Assembly (NCBI GenBank): GCA_026225945.1
Contig: JAMJFZ010004031.1
Location: 5,822,001-5,886,000, forward strand
DNA: 64,000 bases
Reading direction: 5' to 3'
DNA from: Cricetomys ansorgei
Lineage: Eukaryota; Chordata; Mammalia; Rodentia; Nesomyidae
Shown here: in pieces, positions 21,700 to 33,480 of the stretch
Numbering within the stretch: the stretch's first letter is position 1
How the letters are laid out: every line of letters begins with the position of its first letter
The notes under the pieces: model-generated
What the model saw: the letters and a program-made list of their open reading frames with translations, nothing else
What the model was told of the DNA's origin: nothing
Database searches by the model: none
Position numbers and translations under genes: made by a program

Positions 21700-22285
21700 T
21701 GCATACTGCTAGCAGAAATTTAAAAAATGGTCTAGCTACTGTAGAGATGAAAATGGTTCAGCTTTCCTTAAATGTTTGTAAACAGTGACCATGTGATTAA
21801 TTCCGTCTCTAGGTCAGTGCCCAGAAGACTGAAGGCTGTAGCACGCACCGTACACTCAAACCCACAGCATCAATGGTCCCCAAATGCAGAAACAACCTAA
21901 ATACACACCAGCACAGGAGCAGAAAGTATACAGTATCCATAGGATGGAATATCAGCCTTAAAGAGAAAGGGAATTCTAACATCAGGACAACAGGGATGAG
22001 CCCTGAAGACATCGTGCTACACGCACCAAGCTAGATACAAACGGGCAAATGCTGTACGATTCCATTCCTACTGCAGACCCAGATTCATCAGTGGTATACA
22101 GCAAACAGACTGGCGGTTCCCAGGATTTTCAGGGCAACAGGAAACAGAATTGGTGTTTACTAGGCTGGGTCGTTCCAATTTGGAAAACGAGAACAGTTTG
22201 GGGATGGGGAAGGATGGTGAATGTGAATGCACGTGGTGCCATAAAACTTTATAAGTTACATGTAAATTATATGTGATATCATGTG
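21700..22285 (+). mobile_element. old L1 LINE, 3' end
   Basis: The order of landmarks follows the end of an old mammalian L1 in sense orientation: atggtctagctactgtagag, aatggtccccaaatgcagaa, gatggaatatcagcctta, ctggcggttcccaggatttt. Reading frames are broken. It does not share the younger rodent L1 3' UTR seen at 60.7 kb. Confidence 0.7.
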
Positions 22286-23447
22286 ACGTGACGTGTGTGT
22301 GAACACCACAAGAATTTGCCCTGTGTCAGCTATGCTGACTTACATAACATACACATTATCCTATTTTGCAGTCAGGTATCATCCTCACACAGTCCTTCCT
22401 ATCAAAATTTCCACTCCAGCCTGTCTCATGTCCCCATTTCCACAAATTTATCAAGCATGTTCTGCTCGCTGCTTATTTGACTTGATTCTACAGCACCCCC
22501 GAAGGAAGAGGCGATACAACTTTTGTCATTGTGGTTGTACATCATGAGCCACAACCACCACTCAGGACATGTACTGAGCTTTTCATGTTGGTTAGATTGC
22601 ACGCTGTATCTGCCTGCAGATAACCCCAAATTACTCACGTGAATCGCAAATTTCAGTTTCTTATCTGTTCAAAAGTCATTGGAATAAAAGACTATACAGA
22701 GTTCAACCTTCCCAAGAGAAAACTTCCTAAAAAAAAAAAAAGACTTGCCAGGCTCCTAATGGACCCCAGGGGGCCTTAGGGCATTATTAGGTTTTATCCT
22801 TCCTAGTGCCAAGTTACCCATGAGGAATAGGGAAGACGTGACAGCCTCAGTTCTTTCAAAACACAGCTGATAGATCAGCCCGGCTGCACAGAACTGCGGC
22901 ACCTGCCACCTACTAATTTACTGGCCATCCTCTAGCTTAATTACAGACACTTCATGGTTAGAATTTTGAGAAACTGCCACTCTTGTGGAATGACAAAGTT
23001 TATGCTGATTGTTATGCACATGCCAGGGTGTCTACAATGCTAAGCTGGGGAACCAGCATGAGTGTTCATTTTAATTACTGCTCTTTCACTGCTGTATCAG
23101 GGCAAGAAGAGCTGGCATGAGGCCCTAATGCAAGGCCCTGCATATCTGAGCCTTGTGAACTCATTTAACTGGAGTCTGGTAACCTTTGTGTGTACTTAGT
23201 GCCTAGCTCAGGAAGCGACTGTGTGCTAGGCTCAGGCTTTAGAGGTGTCCCTGAGGTTTGCCAATGCAGGGGGCTGGGGGGGGGCATGCATGCCTCTATA
23301 GTGTTCACAAGTACATGTATCTTGCACTGATGTTTTATTCTTACATTAAAAAAATCTCATGGATTACAAAAACGATCATATTAGAAATTTGAGCCATGCA
23401 TCTACACAAGAGAATGATAAAACTATCACAGGGTTATGATTATTTTA
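22286..23447. other. no recognised repeat; composition suggests possible conserved non-coding DNA
   Basis: About 1.16 kb. The part around 22900-23100 contains TAATTA-type motifs and no repeat, a texture often seen in conserved non-coding elements. This is inference only. Confidence 0.3.
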
Positions 23448-23640
23448 AGCTGAGTTTGATGGTGCATACCTATAATCCTAGCCCTTGGAAGGTTGAGGCA
23501 GGAGAATGGGAGCTACTTTGAAACCAGCCTAGGCTATAATAGTAAATGGAGCTACCCTGGGATTATCTAGAGAGTCTGTCTCAGAAACACAAAAACCAAA
23601 CCACATAAATGTCCTCCAAACAAAACAAAACAAATAAAAT
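23448..23640 (+). mobile_element. diverged B1 SINE
   Basis: gctgagtttgatggtgcata, then ataatcctagcccttgga, gaaaccagcctaggctataa, gtctgtctcaga and an A-rich tail. Confidence 0.8.
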
Positions 23641-24099
23641 AAAAACCATAAAGATTACCTTACTGTAAGGAAAAAAAAAAAACTTGAGATATCACCAAAA
23701 AGTAAAGGAATGGGAATCCTGATAGTTTGCATGTATGTATGAGGTTTGCAAGAGTGTAGGTCCCATAGTAAGCTATAATTCACAGATTAACTCCCCAAGG
23801 CTCAAGCTCCTGTCTTCCTCTTCCAGTAGGGCATGCGATCTTGTGCCAAGAGAGCTCCATGTCTGCCTTCACTCAAGAGATTTTGTGGGAATGAGAAGGG
23901 ATGAAGCATTTCAAAAGGCATATTCATACACAGACACTGGAGACAAGCTGGCAAGCGAAGTACGGAATTGACGTCGTTCCAAAACTAAACTAGAAATAAT
24001 CGTTGAGGGTTCTAAATGTTTAAATGAGTTTTCCTGGTGTATGTTCATCACGGTGTTAGGCGTCCTACAGTTTCATTCAAGTGTGCTATATGCTCTGAT

Positions 24100-25344
24100 G
24101 ATACTCATGCCCTTCCCGTTCCCTGAGTCCGAAGTCCCCAACCCTTCCTCCGCCACCGAGTCTCCCTTCTGCACTCACACTGTGAGGCCTCCCAAGTATG
24201 TGCTCCTAAACGGAACCTACGGAGAATTGCAGGGAACTTCGAGTGAAGGAAAACACACAATATTTGTCTTATTTTATATATATTTACTTTTCGTCTTTCT
24301 GTTATCTGAAATGATGCTGTGCTGTACAGCCCTGATGGCCTGAGTTTGTGACCATTCTCCTTCCTCCGCTAGAATTATAAGCTTATAAGCACTATGGCTG
24401 GCTGGATATTTGTCTTTCTATGTCTGATTTATTTCACTAAAGATGATGATCTCCAGTCAAAGCTGCTTCTCAGCAGAAAGCATAATTTCACTCTTTTTTT
24501 ATGGCTGTATAAAACTTCACTGTGTATACAAAGCTCACTTTTTTCTATCTCTTCATCTGCTGACGAAGGCTGATTCCATAGCTCGTCTGTTGTGAAGCTC
24601 CACGATAAACACGGATGTGCAGGCGCCTGTGTGGTACGTGGCCTCAGATTCTTTTGGGTGTACAGCACCTGTAAGCGGTAAACCAGGCCACACGTTAGCC
24701 TTCGTGCTAGTTCTATAGAGGCCGCACCTGGAGTCCCACCAGCAGTTTAAAAGGGCTCCCTAGGTCCTTGTCAGCATTTGCTGTTGTTTGTCTTGTGATT
24801 GGTCGCCATCTGATCGGGTTGAAATGGAATTTTAATGTCGTTCTAATTTGCATTTTCCTAGCAGCTGTGGTCATTGAACATTTTTTAAATATATTTATTG
24901 GTCATCTGTACTCAGCCTGTCAAGAACTGTTGTTTCATTAGCCCATTGATTAGCTGGGTTGTTTGGTTTTTCGGTGTTTGGCTTTTTTAGTTCTTTTAGT
25001 CTAGACAGTAATCCTCTTTCCAGTGTACGGATAGAAGTTTCTTCGATCCTAAAAGCCGTGTCGCTTCCGTTGATTAATCGTTCCCTTTGCAATGCAGACA
25101 TGTTTTGATTCTAGGCATATCTAGGCTTGATTTCTTGAGCTTCTGCAGTCCTTTCCAAGAACCCTTGCCTGTGCCTTCCAGTATTTTTCCTTCACAGAAT
25201 TGTCATCTCCGATCCATTCTGAATTGGTGTTTGTATATCAATCAGCGATATATTTCGTGATATAACCCAGCGATTGATGGGGTCCGGCTCGTTTTTCCTC
25301 CTGTGGCTACTCAGTTTTTCCAGCACCATTTGTTGAAGAATGTC
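24100..25344 (-). mobile_element. old L1 LINE, antisense (part 1)
   Basis: On plus the sequence runs through the reverse complement of late L1 ORF2: a tgtctgatttatttcacta landmark, tttatggctgtataaaac, gattccatagctcg, agtcccaccagcagttt, ttctaatttgcattttcct and tccagcaccatttgttgaag. Frames are heavily interrupted. The first 250 bp are the least certain. Confidence 0.78.
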
Positions 25345-25703
25345 TCAGTGACTTTCCTGTTGCTGTGAAAAGGCACCATGACCAAGACAACTTAAAGAAC
25401 AAAGTGTTTATGTGGGGCTTACAGTTTCAGAGGGTGAGGCCATAACCACCATGGTATGAAGCATGACAACAGGGAGGTGGGCATGGTGCTGCAGCAGTAG
25501 CTGAGAGCTCACAACTGATCCAAAAATACGGGGGGAGGGGCTAGGAATGGCATGAGTTTTTGAAACCTCAAAGCCCATCCCCAGTGACACACCTCCTCCA
25601 CTAAGGCCACACCTCCTAATCCTTCCCAAACAGTTCCACCAACTGGAGACCAAGTATTCAAATATATGAGCCTATAGGAACCATTATCATTCCAACCAAC
25701 ACA
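25345..25703 (-). mobile_element. rodent LTR-like repeat inserted in L1
   Basis: gactttcctgttgctgtgaa, then ggcaccatgaccaagaca, cccagtgacacacctcctcc and ttcccaaacagttccaccaa, ending near attccaaccaacac. This is a rodent medium repeat in antisense. L1 sequence resumes right after it, so it is younger than the host L1. Confidence 0.8.
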
Positions 25704-25905
25704 AGGAGGCTGTCTGTTTGGGGCATCTTTGTCAAAAAAACAAAGCAAAACAAAGCAAAACAGGGGCTATCTCAGTGTGGGTTTAATTTTAGGATTTCCT
25801 TTTTCTATTTCTATGATGACTGTCCTTGGAGCTTGAAGGAAATTACACTGAATCTATAGATTGCCTTTGATAATGTAGAAAGGCTTGATTTTATTTTTTA
25901 AGTTA
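25704..25905 (-). mobile_element. old L1 LINE, antisense (part 2)
   Basis: ggcatctttgtcaaaaa, then aatttcctttt-type sequence, ctatttctatgatgactgtc and ctgaatctatagattgcctt continue the antisense ORF2 order after the insertion, with an internal deletion of ORF2 sequence around 25740. Confidence 0.75.
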
Positions 25906-26395
25906 AAAGGTCATGAAGAAAAGACAAGAGCAACAGAATCTGGGAGCTGTCAGTAGATTTTACTAATTTAACCAATTAAAAAAATTGGAAAACATATTTT
26001 AAAGTGGTGAGATGACAGGACAGCCACGAGGGTATCACGCGACAAAGTCGGTGAGTGGGGGAGTTCGAGGAAGATTCGAAATGTCACTCGATGCTGAATC
26101 AGGATAAAAAGAGCTATTTTCCCTCAAGCCCCAAAGCTCGGGAAACACCATGTCTGCCTACTACAAAGCAGATGATCCCACAGGATGGACAGGACACCTG
26201 AGCACATCCCTCCAAAGTAAGTTCCGTAGTTCATTCAGACTTATAAACCAAAACCTCGGGTGGCGCCCCACAGTGTGACATGAACAACTCAATCACGGAA
26301 GAGACTGTGGTTGTCACTGTTCTTGTCCATCTCAGATTTCTCTATCTCCTTCAACACATTAAAAAATAGCAACATGCTTAGAAATACGTGAACTG
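25906..26395. other. no recognised feature
   Basis: About 490 bp with nothing recognised. Confidence 0.45.
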
Positions 26396-26625
26396 AGCAC
26401 CAGAGAGATGGCTCGGTGGGTAAGACCACCCTATGGCCAAGCCGGACAACCTGAGTTTGAGCCCTTTGACTTCCATGGTGAAAGGAGAGAATCAGATCCT
26501 GAAAACTGTCTTGTGACTCCATAGGCATACGGTGACAGGCATGTGCACACACACACACACACACAAACACACGCACGCACGCACGTGCACATGAACGCAC
26601 AAATAAATAAGAAGAAAAAAACCCT
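26396..26625 (+). mobile_element. tRNA-headed rodent SINE (B2/B3-related)
   Basis: cagagagatggctcggtggg head, gccggacaacctgagtttga B-box region, then aaggagagaatcagatcct. A CA/CGCA-rich 3' region (26547-26590) and aaataaataag end it. It lacks the B1-like body of the B4 copies. Confidence 0.85.
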
Positions 26626-27099
26626 ATTTTTCTAATGAGCTGGTTTTGAAAACTCTGCCAATCTGGCATTATTTGAAATGCATGACGAAGAGTGCCCCAC
26701 TTAATATGCTTCTGCCTTTGAAATAAAATCAGGAAATATACTTATTTAAAGGTGCTTATTTCAAGAAGATATTTGTCTCTTGATTAGGTTAAAAATTGGT
26801 AGAATTTGTGATTATAAGGTAAGAATATTCATGGAACAAACCCATGCATTTATTCTAATTATAGGTACCTAGTGAGACAGTAGGGGAGAAAAAGTCAAGC
26901 AAAATACAAACTAAATCAGGAAATCTAGGTCATGATATCCATGAATGCTGACAGTTTTTTTTTCTGAAGACTTCATTATTATTTGCTGTTTGAATAAAGT
27001 ACTCAAAAGGATAGAATGACTTTTTTTAAAAAAGGAAAAAGCCTAAGAACTCATTGTATTGTCTTAGATACTGAAGATTTTATCCTTTTCCCCCCATTA

Positions 27100-27200
27100 A
27101 GTTTTATAATTTTACATTTAAATCCATAATTTATCTTTAGTTTATTCTGTATAAAGTTTAGAGCAAATCTCCATATTTTGTCTACGTAATGCAGTGGTTC
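27100..27200 (-). mobile_element. possible old L1 fragment, antisense
   Basis: gttttataattttacattta, then ccataatttatctttagttt and gtataaagtttagagc, resembles antisense L1 ORF2 upstream of the tccagcaccat landmark. Short and diverged. Confidence 0.35.
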
Positions 27201-30200
27201 ACACACACACTATGTGTTGAAAAGAGCTATTCTCTCCACTCATTGAATTGCAAATAAAAGCAAATAAAACCAAAAAAAATTAATTGAGCATTAAAAGAAT
27301 GACAATGATCAATTATATTTGTAAGTATTTTAGATTGCCAAGAATTAAGTGTTAAAATGGAGCTCTTAAGAAAAGGAGACTCTGCCTAGTCTAAACATGA
27401 ACAACAGCACCAAAATCTAGAAGCCAATAATAATGGGTTCCCACGACCCACCGCCACCATCCCCGCAGCCCTCCTGTGTGCATTCGGCCTCATCATTTAC
27501 GTAAACCTGAGGTGCACCGTACTTGATTTGATATAAATCTTGGCACTTCTTCACGAGTATTTTTCTTTCTAAGTGTTTTACTTTGGAGCAACTTGGGATT
27601 TGCAGGAAAATCTCAAGGACATTCCAGGGCATCCTGTACCCTTCCACCGGGGCACTGTCCAGTTCTCACTGGCCCTTCAGAAGACAAAACAAGGGAAGAG
27701 GTTCAACCGCTGGCTGTTTAGAAGAGGGATGTGGAAATGATCTCGAACGCCAAACTTGTACTTACTGTTGAAGTAACGTCTACGGGATTTCCCAATGTTT
27801 TAAATACAAAGATCCAGTCAGCACTAACGTGCCATTTAGTTCTCATGTCTAGAATTGCCTATGAATAGCCATAGCTCCTGCCATGTCCTGCCACAATATT
27901 CTTTTCACTTCCTCCCCAGCACCTGCTCGGCAGTTACATCCCTTGGGTACTGACTCACTACCTACCCTTCAAAAGCTTAAGGTCTCGTCCCCCAAATTCC
28001 TTTGTCACAACCCCAGGATTCAGACTAGAACCTGGCTGATTTCTAATGGATACTCTGCAATATTTAGTAAAGATGAAGAACGGAATGAATGCTTACATGG
28101 ATGTGTAAATTGTGTATGTGTGTGTGCCCTCGGGGTGACATAAGATGCACAATAAAAGAGACATCCACTCAGATGACTCTTAGCTCTGAAACTGTAACCT
28201 TCCATTGCCAGACATGCACAGGGGAACTGTGGGAAGCCTGGGTGTTAGTCATCCTCTTCATCATCACTCATTACAGGAACACGACTTAAGAGTTGTTGCT
28301 CTGAAAGCCAAGTCTCTCAGAGTCAGTCTGTGCTGCTGTGTGGGTTCACTCAACAGTATTTCCTGGCCTTATTCATTTGACATACCAAGTCGATGAAATA
28401 AAACGTAAATAATGTTCAAAATCAGAATAATTAAAACATGAATCATTCTCTCTGTAAAAATGAATCTGAAAATTTTCAAGGAATTAACTTCTGGTTGGAG
28501 ACACAATGAAGAGAGGGGTGAAAAAGGGACTACGGTTCCTGTACTTTCTATGAATCCTTCTATTTTCTCACATATGGTATAAAATGTGTCCAGAAATCAA
28601 AGGCCTTGGTCACCGAACTGACCCAAAGAAGAGACAATCATTCCAGAGTAAACAGCACAAAGTATCCATTTATCAAATAAGAAGAAACGAGGGATGAACA
28701 CGGGGGCACCTTCAGAATTCTCTGCTACATTTGGAGAATGACTCTTTCGTCTGGAGCTGCCCCATTAACAGGAGTGGACACTGACAGATGCATTTAATAT
28801 GGCACAAACTGAGCCCAAGAGCACAAGGAGCCCGTCGTCCCTCCTGGAACATGTCCAGGTTATGACACAATCAGTTTAACTCAAATTCTCTGGCAAACTA
28901 AAGATTTAATAGAACAGTTCTCAATGCCAAGAAATATGTCAATAAAGGAGGCTGAAGGAAAAATTCACCTCCTGACTTCATATATAAATTTTGAAAGTAC
29001 TCATAATGCTAAGAAATGTTTTAAAAAACTTACAGTTAACATCTTTCTCCACAAAAAAGTAGAGCAGTAATTGGTCACTGAAGGCTAAGATTGTTAATTT
29101 GAAACTACTTTATAGATCCGTAAGTTAAAGTGAATAATTTCATAATATTATTTTGAACTACAAGATTTTTCAGCAGAAAGAAGTATAGACTTACATTTTG
29201 CTAAAATTCCATGACGCTCACTTAAGAAGACCTGTAAGAATTCTTAATTTTAATATATGCATTTCCTATAGGACTCTACAAAAAGGCCTGGAAATATCGA
29301 TGACTCCCAATGCTCAACTGTCGTTTCTAAGATCCATTTTGTATTGACAGAACCAAGGTTCCTAGGAATAAGGACCACACACAGTCAAGAGGAGTTGAGG
29401 CAGCCTGTGACGGCATTAAAAAATAGGGCCAAAGACACCAACAGGTCAAGTATGCTTCTGGGGTGCTATGGACTAGTACTGGGCCAGGACTGGCCATGTG
29501 AGTGTGTTGCCCATGTCAGCATTCCCTGGGACTCAATCTAACAGACTCTCTTTTGCATATGTTCACACAGGAACCAACCTGCCGGGCTCCAAACAACAAA
29601 GCACGTTTCACTTCAGCATCATCAGTAACAATAAAAATTGCCTCAAATTTTAATGAAACAGAAAATTATTGAAAATCCACAAATTTACAATTATTCTCTT
29701 GAAAAACAAGGAACTCTCCCTCAAAATCATTCCATTTTTTGCCTTGGAAGAAATGGATGTGCCAGTTCTGCAACTGCCCTTTATAAGGGAAGACTATGAA
29801 GTCCTTATCCTGGTGTTCCCTTATAAACCACTTCTGGGTCAGCAAACATTAGCAGAGGAGGGAAGGGCTTTGGAAAAGTATCCCAAGAGAAGGTATAGAC
29901 GAAACACAGAAGTAGGAAGGGTCACTGTTTTTATAATGGCTAATGAAATGGTGCATTCAGGCGATCAATCTTGGTAAATCTTTGTTAACAAAACCTGATC
30001 ACAACAGGGACTAGGATGTTCTTCCTGAAGCTGCAGTGTCAAAATAGGGCAGCCCACGCCTGCACACCTCTCAGAGGTACTGCGTAAGAGACACACTAAG
30101 ATGGAAGCAGAACTCTGGCCAGAAGACTCCAAACTGATTCCAACCAAGATCTGACATCCAAGCAGTCAAAAAAAAGTTTTAGATTACAGAGTAAAAAGTA

Positions 30201-30363
30201 ACAGCAGCCAAACTCAGTATCTGGGAACATTCCATTGCTAAACATTCTAGTTTCGTTTCTTCAACAGGGAATGGCTTGAACAAAGAGGGGAACATCCTAG
30301 ATAAACCTCAAGAGACTCATTAACCAATGAACTATGAGGGTTTTCTTTAATCTGCTTAAAATA
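27201..30363. other. 3.1-kb repeat-poor stretch
   Basis: Apart from short CA and TG runs (27200-27212, 28112-28124) I recognise no transposable element in 3.1 kb. SINE spacing elsewhere is 1-2 kb. The longest frame (102 codons, 29669-29977) is unrecognised. Confidence 0.5.
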
Positions 30364-30563
30364 AACTTTTTGAGACACGGTCTCTCACTGAACCTAGAGC
30401 TCACTGCTTGGCCAGACTAACAGCCTCTGCCTCTCCAGAACTGGACTACTTGTGACGTATACAGCCAGCTTTCACATGGGTGCTGGGGATCTGCCTTAGG
30501 TCCTTCTGCTGGTGCAACAAGCATTTTACCAACTGAGTCCTCTCCGCAGGCCTGACTCTCACC
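30364..30563 (-). mobile_element. B4-type SINE, antisense
   Basis: gagacacggtctctcactga, then acctagagctcactgcttgg, tgctggggatctgcctt, and ttaccaactgagtcctctcc at the tRNA-like head. This is the reverse complement of the B4-type element seen at 3.9 and 5.1 kb. Confidence 0.82.
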
Positions 30564-30892
30564 TTTCAAAGAGTCTGCTGCGTACTTAAGTCACCGTTCA
30601 GCCGATGTGTGGAAACAAACCCCCAAGTGCTTTAATCCCATGACTTTAAATTTCATAGTTAAACTCGTACACGTTTCACGTGCGCACGCGGTTGAGAGTC
30701 TACTAGACACTGCTGACTTAAGATACCCCAAGAGAAAAAACCCTAGCCCTAAGCTGTATAAAAATATAGTCAGAGTTCTTCCTTATTTGTGTCAGCGTTT
30801 GAAAACGGACAGCCTAGGTTCAAAATCTGTTCAAAATACAGAAATGAAATGAATCACGGGGAAACATCTGTAAATTGTCTGTTCCAGTAAAA
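30564..30892. other. no recognised feature
   Basis: About 330 bp with nothing recognised. Confidence 0.45.
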
Positions 30893-30949
30893 TATATTTT
30901 TTTCCTTCTCTCTCTTTTCTTTTCTTTCTTTCTTTCTTTTTTTTTTTAA
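30893..30949. repeat. pyrimidine-rich (TTTC)n tract
   Basis: About 57 bp of T and C with TTTC units and a terminal T-run. Confidence 0.9.
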
Positions 30950-31028
30950 GAAAGCACTGCTTTGAGAGCCTGTCAGTCTTCCACACTTGAGTGTAGCCAC
31001 TGTGGACAGAGAAATGCTGTGCCCACAG

Positions 31029-31084
31029 TGACTTGTGTCGTGTAACGTTTCCGTGGTGACTCCTGTCGTGTAATGTTTCCACGA
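31029..31084. repeat. 28-bp tandem duplication
   Basis: Unit 1 (31029-31056) and unit 2 (31057-31084) are adjacent and differ at about five positions. The shared core is gtcgtgtaaygtttcc. Confidence 0.9.
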
Positions 31085-33359
31085 CAGAGACTCATGGTGG
31101 GTCCAATATCACATCAACGGCAGTATCACTGAGTGGATTTCAATTTACAACAAGATATTGATCAAGTTTGGGGAAAAGTCATTGACTAAGTACAACACAT
31201 TGTGCGGATCTTATCCTGATGGCAATACGTCTCAACACCAGAATTTTGCATATGAAAAGGGCACAGCAGATGGCTCAATGACTCACCCCTGGGCCCAGAT
31301 GTGCCAGTTAGAAAATGGACTCTAAAGCCCTATAGATGTCATTCAGAGAGAAGTCCTCTCACCAGTAGCGTGACAGTTAAATCAGGCAATGGAACTCTTA
31401 GGTCATAAAACACCCAACCTTAAGATGACACCAGTGTGTGAATAAACCAAGTCAGACTACATCTCTATGCTAATCAGATCTCCCAAGATCATCGAGCCTT
31501 CTTATATTGGAAAAAGTGTTCCTCTTTCTAGACAAGCTTAAAAGTCCCTATGGTGGCCGTTCTCAAAGCTCATATGATTGATATAAAATAATGACAGAGA
31601 ATAAGGACAACGTGTTGTGCTAAAGTACACAGAAGTGAGTTCACATAAGGAAAGAGAAAATAAATAAAGAGCGGAGCTCTTAAATGCCACAACTTTCAAG
31701 TAGGGGCCTGGCTGAGAACCAACTGGTCTGATGAACTAGTTGATTAAATACTGATGGAATGTTAAAGACAGTCAGATAGCAATCACTAGGGTAGTAACAG
31801 GATCACATTTAATGTTTTCTAACAGGGGTTTTACGATTTTTTTTTTTTTACGCAAAGTTTTCATATGTAGTCAATTGATTTTTTTAGTTCTTTTATATAT
31901 TAAAAATGGTCTAAAAATTGACCTGTGTCCTATTAGTTTGCAAACTATATTGTTTTAACTAATGTAATTATAGGCAGAAAGCTTATTACTGAGCCTTGAT
32001 TCCTAAGCTCCAAAGAGGGTCCTATCCATGCAAAAACATGAGAGTGGTATTACAATTCATGAAGAATGTTCCCCGGATCACATACACCCAAGCTGTCATC
32101 ACCACCATCTCCACCCCTGCCGGCACCTAGAGCAAGCAAGCTTGAGTAGAGGACATTAGGATTGTGATGTATTATTTTAAGATCAGATATACAGGATCCT
32201 GTTCCTTGGTGATATGTCATTGTTGTTTGAAGTTATTCATCACTGCCTGAGCTTGCCCTGCATTTGCTGGAAGTGGGCACCCTTCACACTCACCTTTGCC
32301 TCGTGTCAAAGTCTTCTAGCGTAGCTGCACCATTAGAACTGCTTCTCAGTGGACTGGCCTCGGATGCCTTCAGCTATTCTTGGGACACAGTCTGTTGGCA
32401 CTGGGAGTACCTTAACTGTCTTCTTTTGCTGTCTTCCCAGCAAGAAGCAGAACCTGGAAAAGAGGGATGACGATCACTCAGGGCATTTCCACAGAACGCC
32501 CATGAAACTCTCAAGAAGATGTCTCCTGATAGCTCTCTACGAGAGGACGCTTGTACCAAGTACCTCAGCTTTTATCTCCTCAGCTCAGCCTTACGTAAGC
32601 GCAGAGTTGTGACCGCTGAACTCCTCAGCGCTCAGACACATTGCTGATTCACAATTACACTCTGCCCAGAGTCTTGAGTGAGGACGGTTCATATGATACA
32701 GCAAATCTTCTCAGTGGGGACAAAGTGCATTGTCTAGAACCAAGCTTGGCTTTCCAATGAAATGTGAATGCTAGGCAGTGCTTTAGAGACAACAAACATG
32801 AAAGGAGCTCATCACCTAGGCACAGAAATCTTTAATCACGTGCTCTGGTAAGACCCAAGTGTCTCTCACTTGCCTTTCAAGAGTGGAATTGCTATTGACT
32901 GTACAATCATAGAACTCAGTTTTCAACTTGGCATGATCTCTCAGGAAGAAAAATAAGTAAATAAAAGTTTACTTTAAGGATAAAGGAAAAAAACAGCTCC
33001 AAAGCAGAAGCTGTACTAATCACTCTCTGACCCTGAAACACAACAGTGCCTTTTTCTTTTAGGTCATGGACCTCTCTAGCAAGCTCATTTCTTCACAAGA
33101 CAGCATTAAAATTTTTTTAGAGACAACATTAAAATTAATCACCAAGCTGGTTTCATATTCCCAGTTTCTTGAGGGGTTGGGACAAGAGGATTTCAATTTT
33201 GAGGTCAGCCTGAGTTCCATAGTGGAAACTACTTCCCAGGTTTAATTATTTTAAAGCGTGTCCCCCACCCACTCTCTAACAGACCATGAATTACTGAAAC
33301 TGCAAAAGAGGCCTGTCTACTCTGAATGCTTTGGGCGGACAGATTTCTCCCTTTTGCGG
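31085..33359. other. 2.3-kb repeat-poor stretch
   Basis: No SINE recognised. Around 33170-33240 there may be a very diverged B1-like remnant (gaggtcagcctgagttc). No exon signal recognised. Confidence 0.45.
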
Positions 33360-33480
33360 GGTGGACGGGATGGAGATAGGATTTTACCCTGTAGTCCACA
33401 CTGGCCTGAAACTTCTGGAAATCCTCCTGCCTCAGCTTCCTAAGTACTGACATTAGAGGGGGCCACCAGGCCCGGCTAGA
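33360..33480 (-). mobile_element. old B1 (proto-B1 type) SINE, antisense
   Basis: ttaccctgtagtccacactg, then gcctgaaacttctggaa, tcctgcctcagcttcctaag and ccaccaggcccggct. Divergence is higher than in the other B1 copies. Confidence 0.8.
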
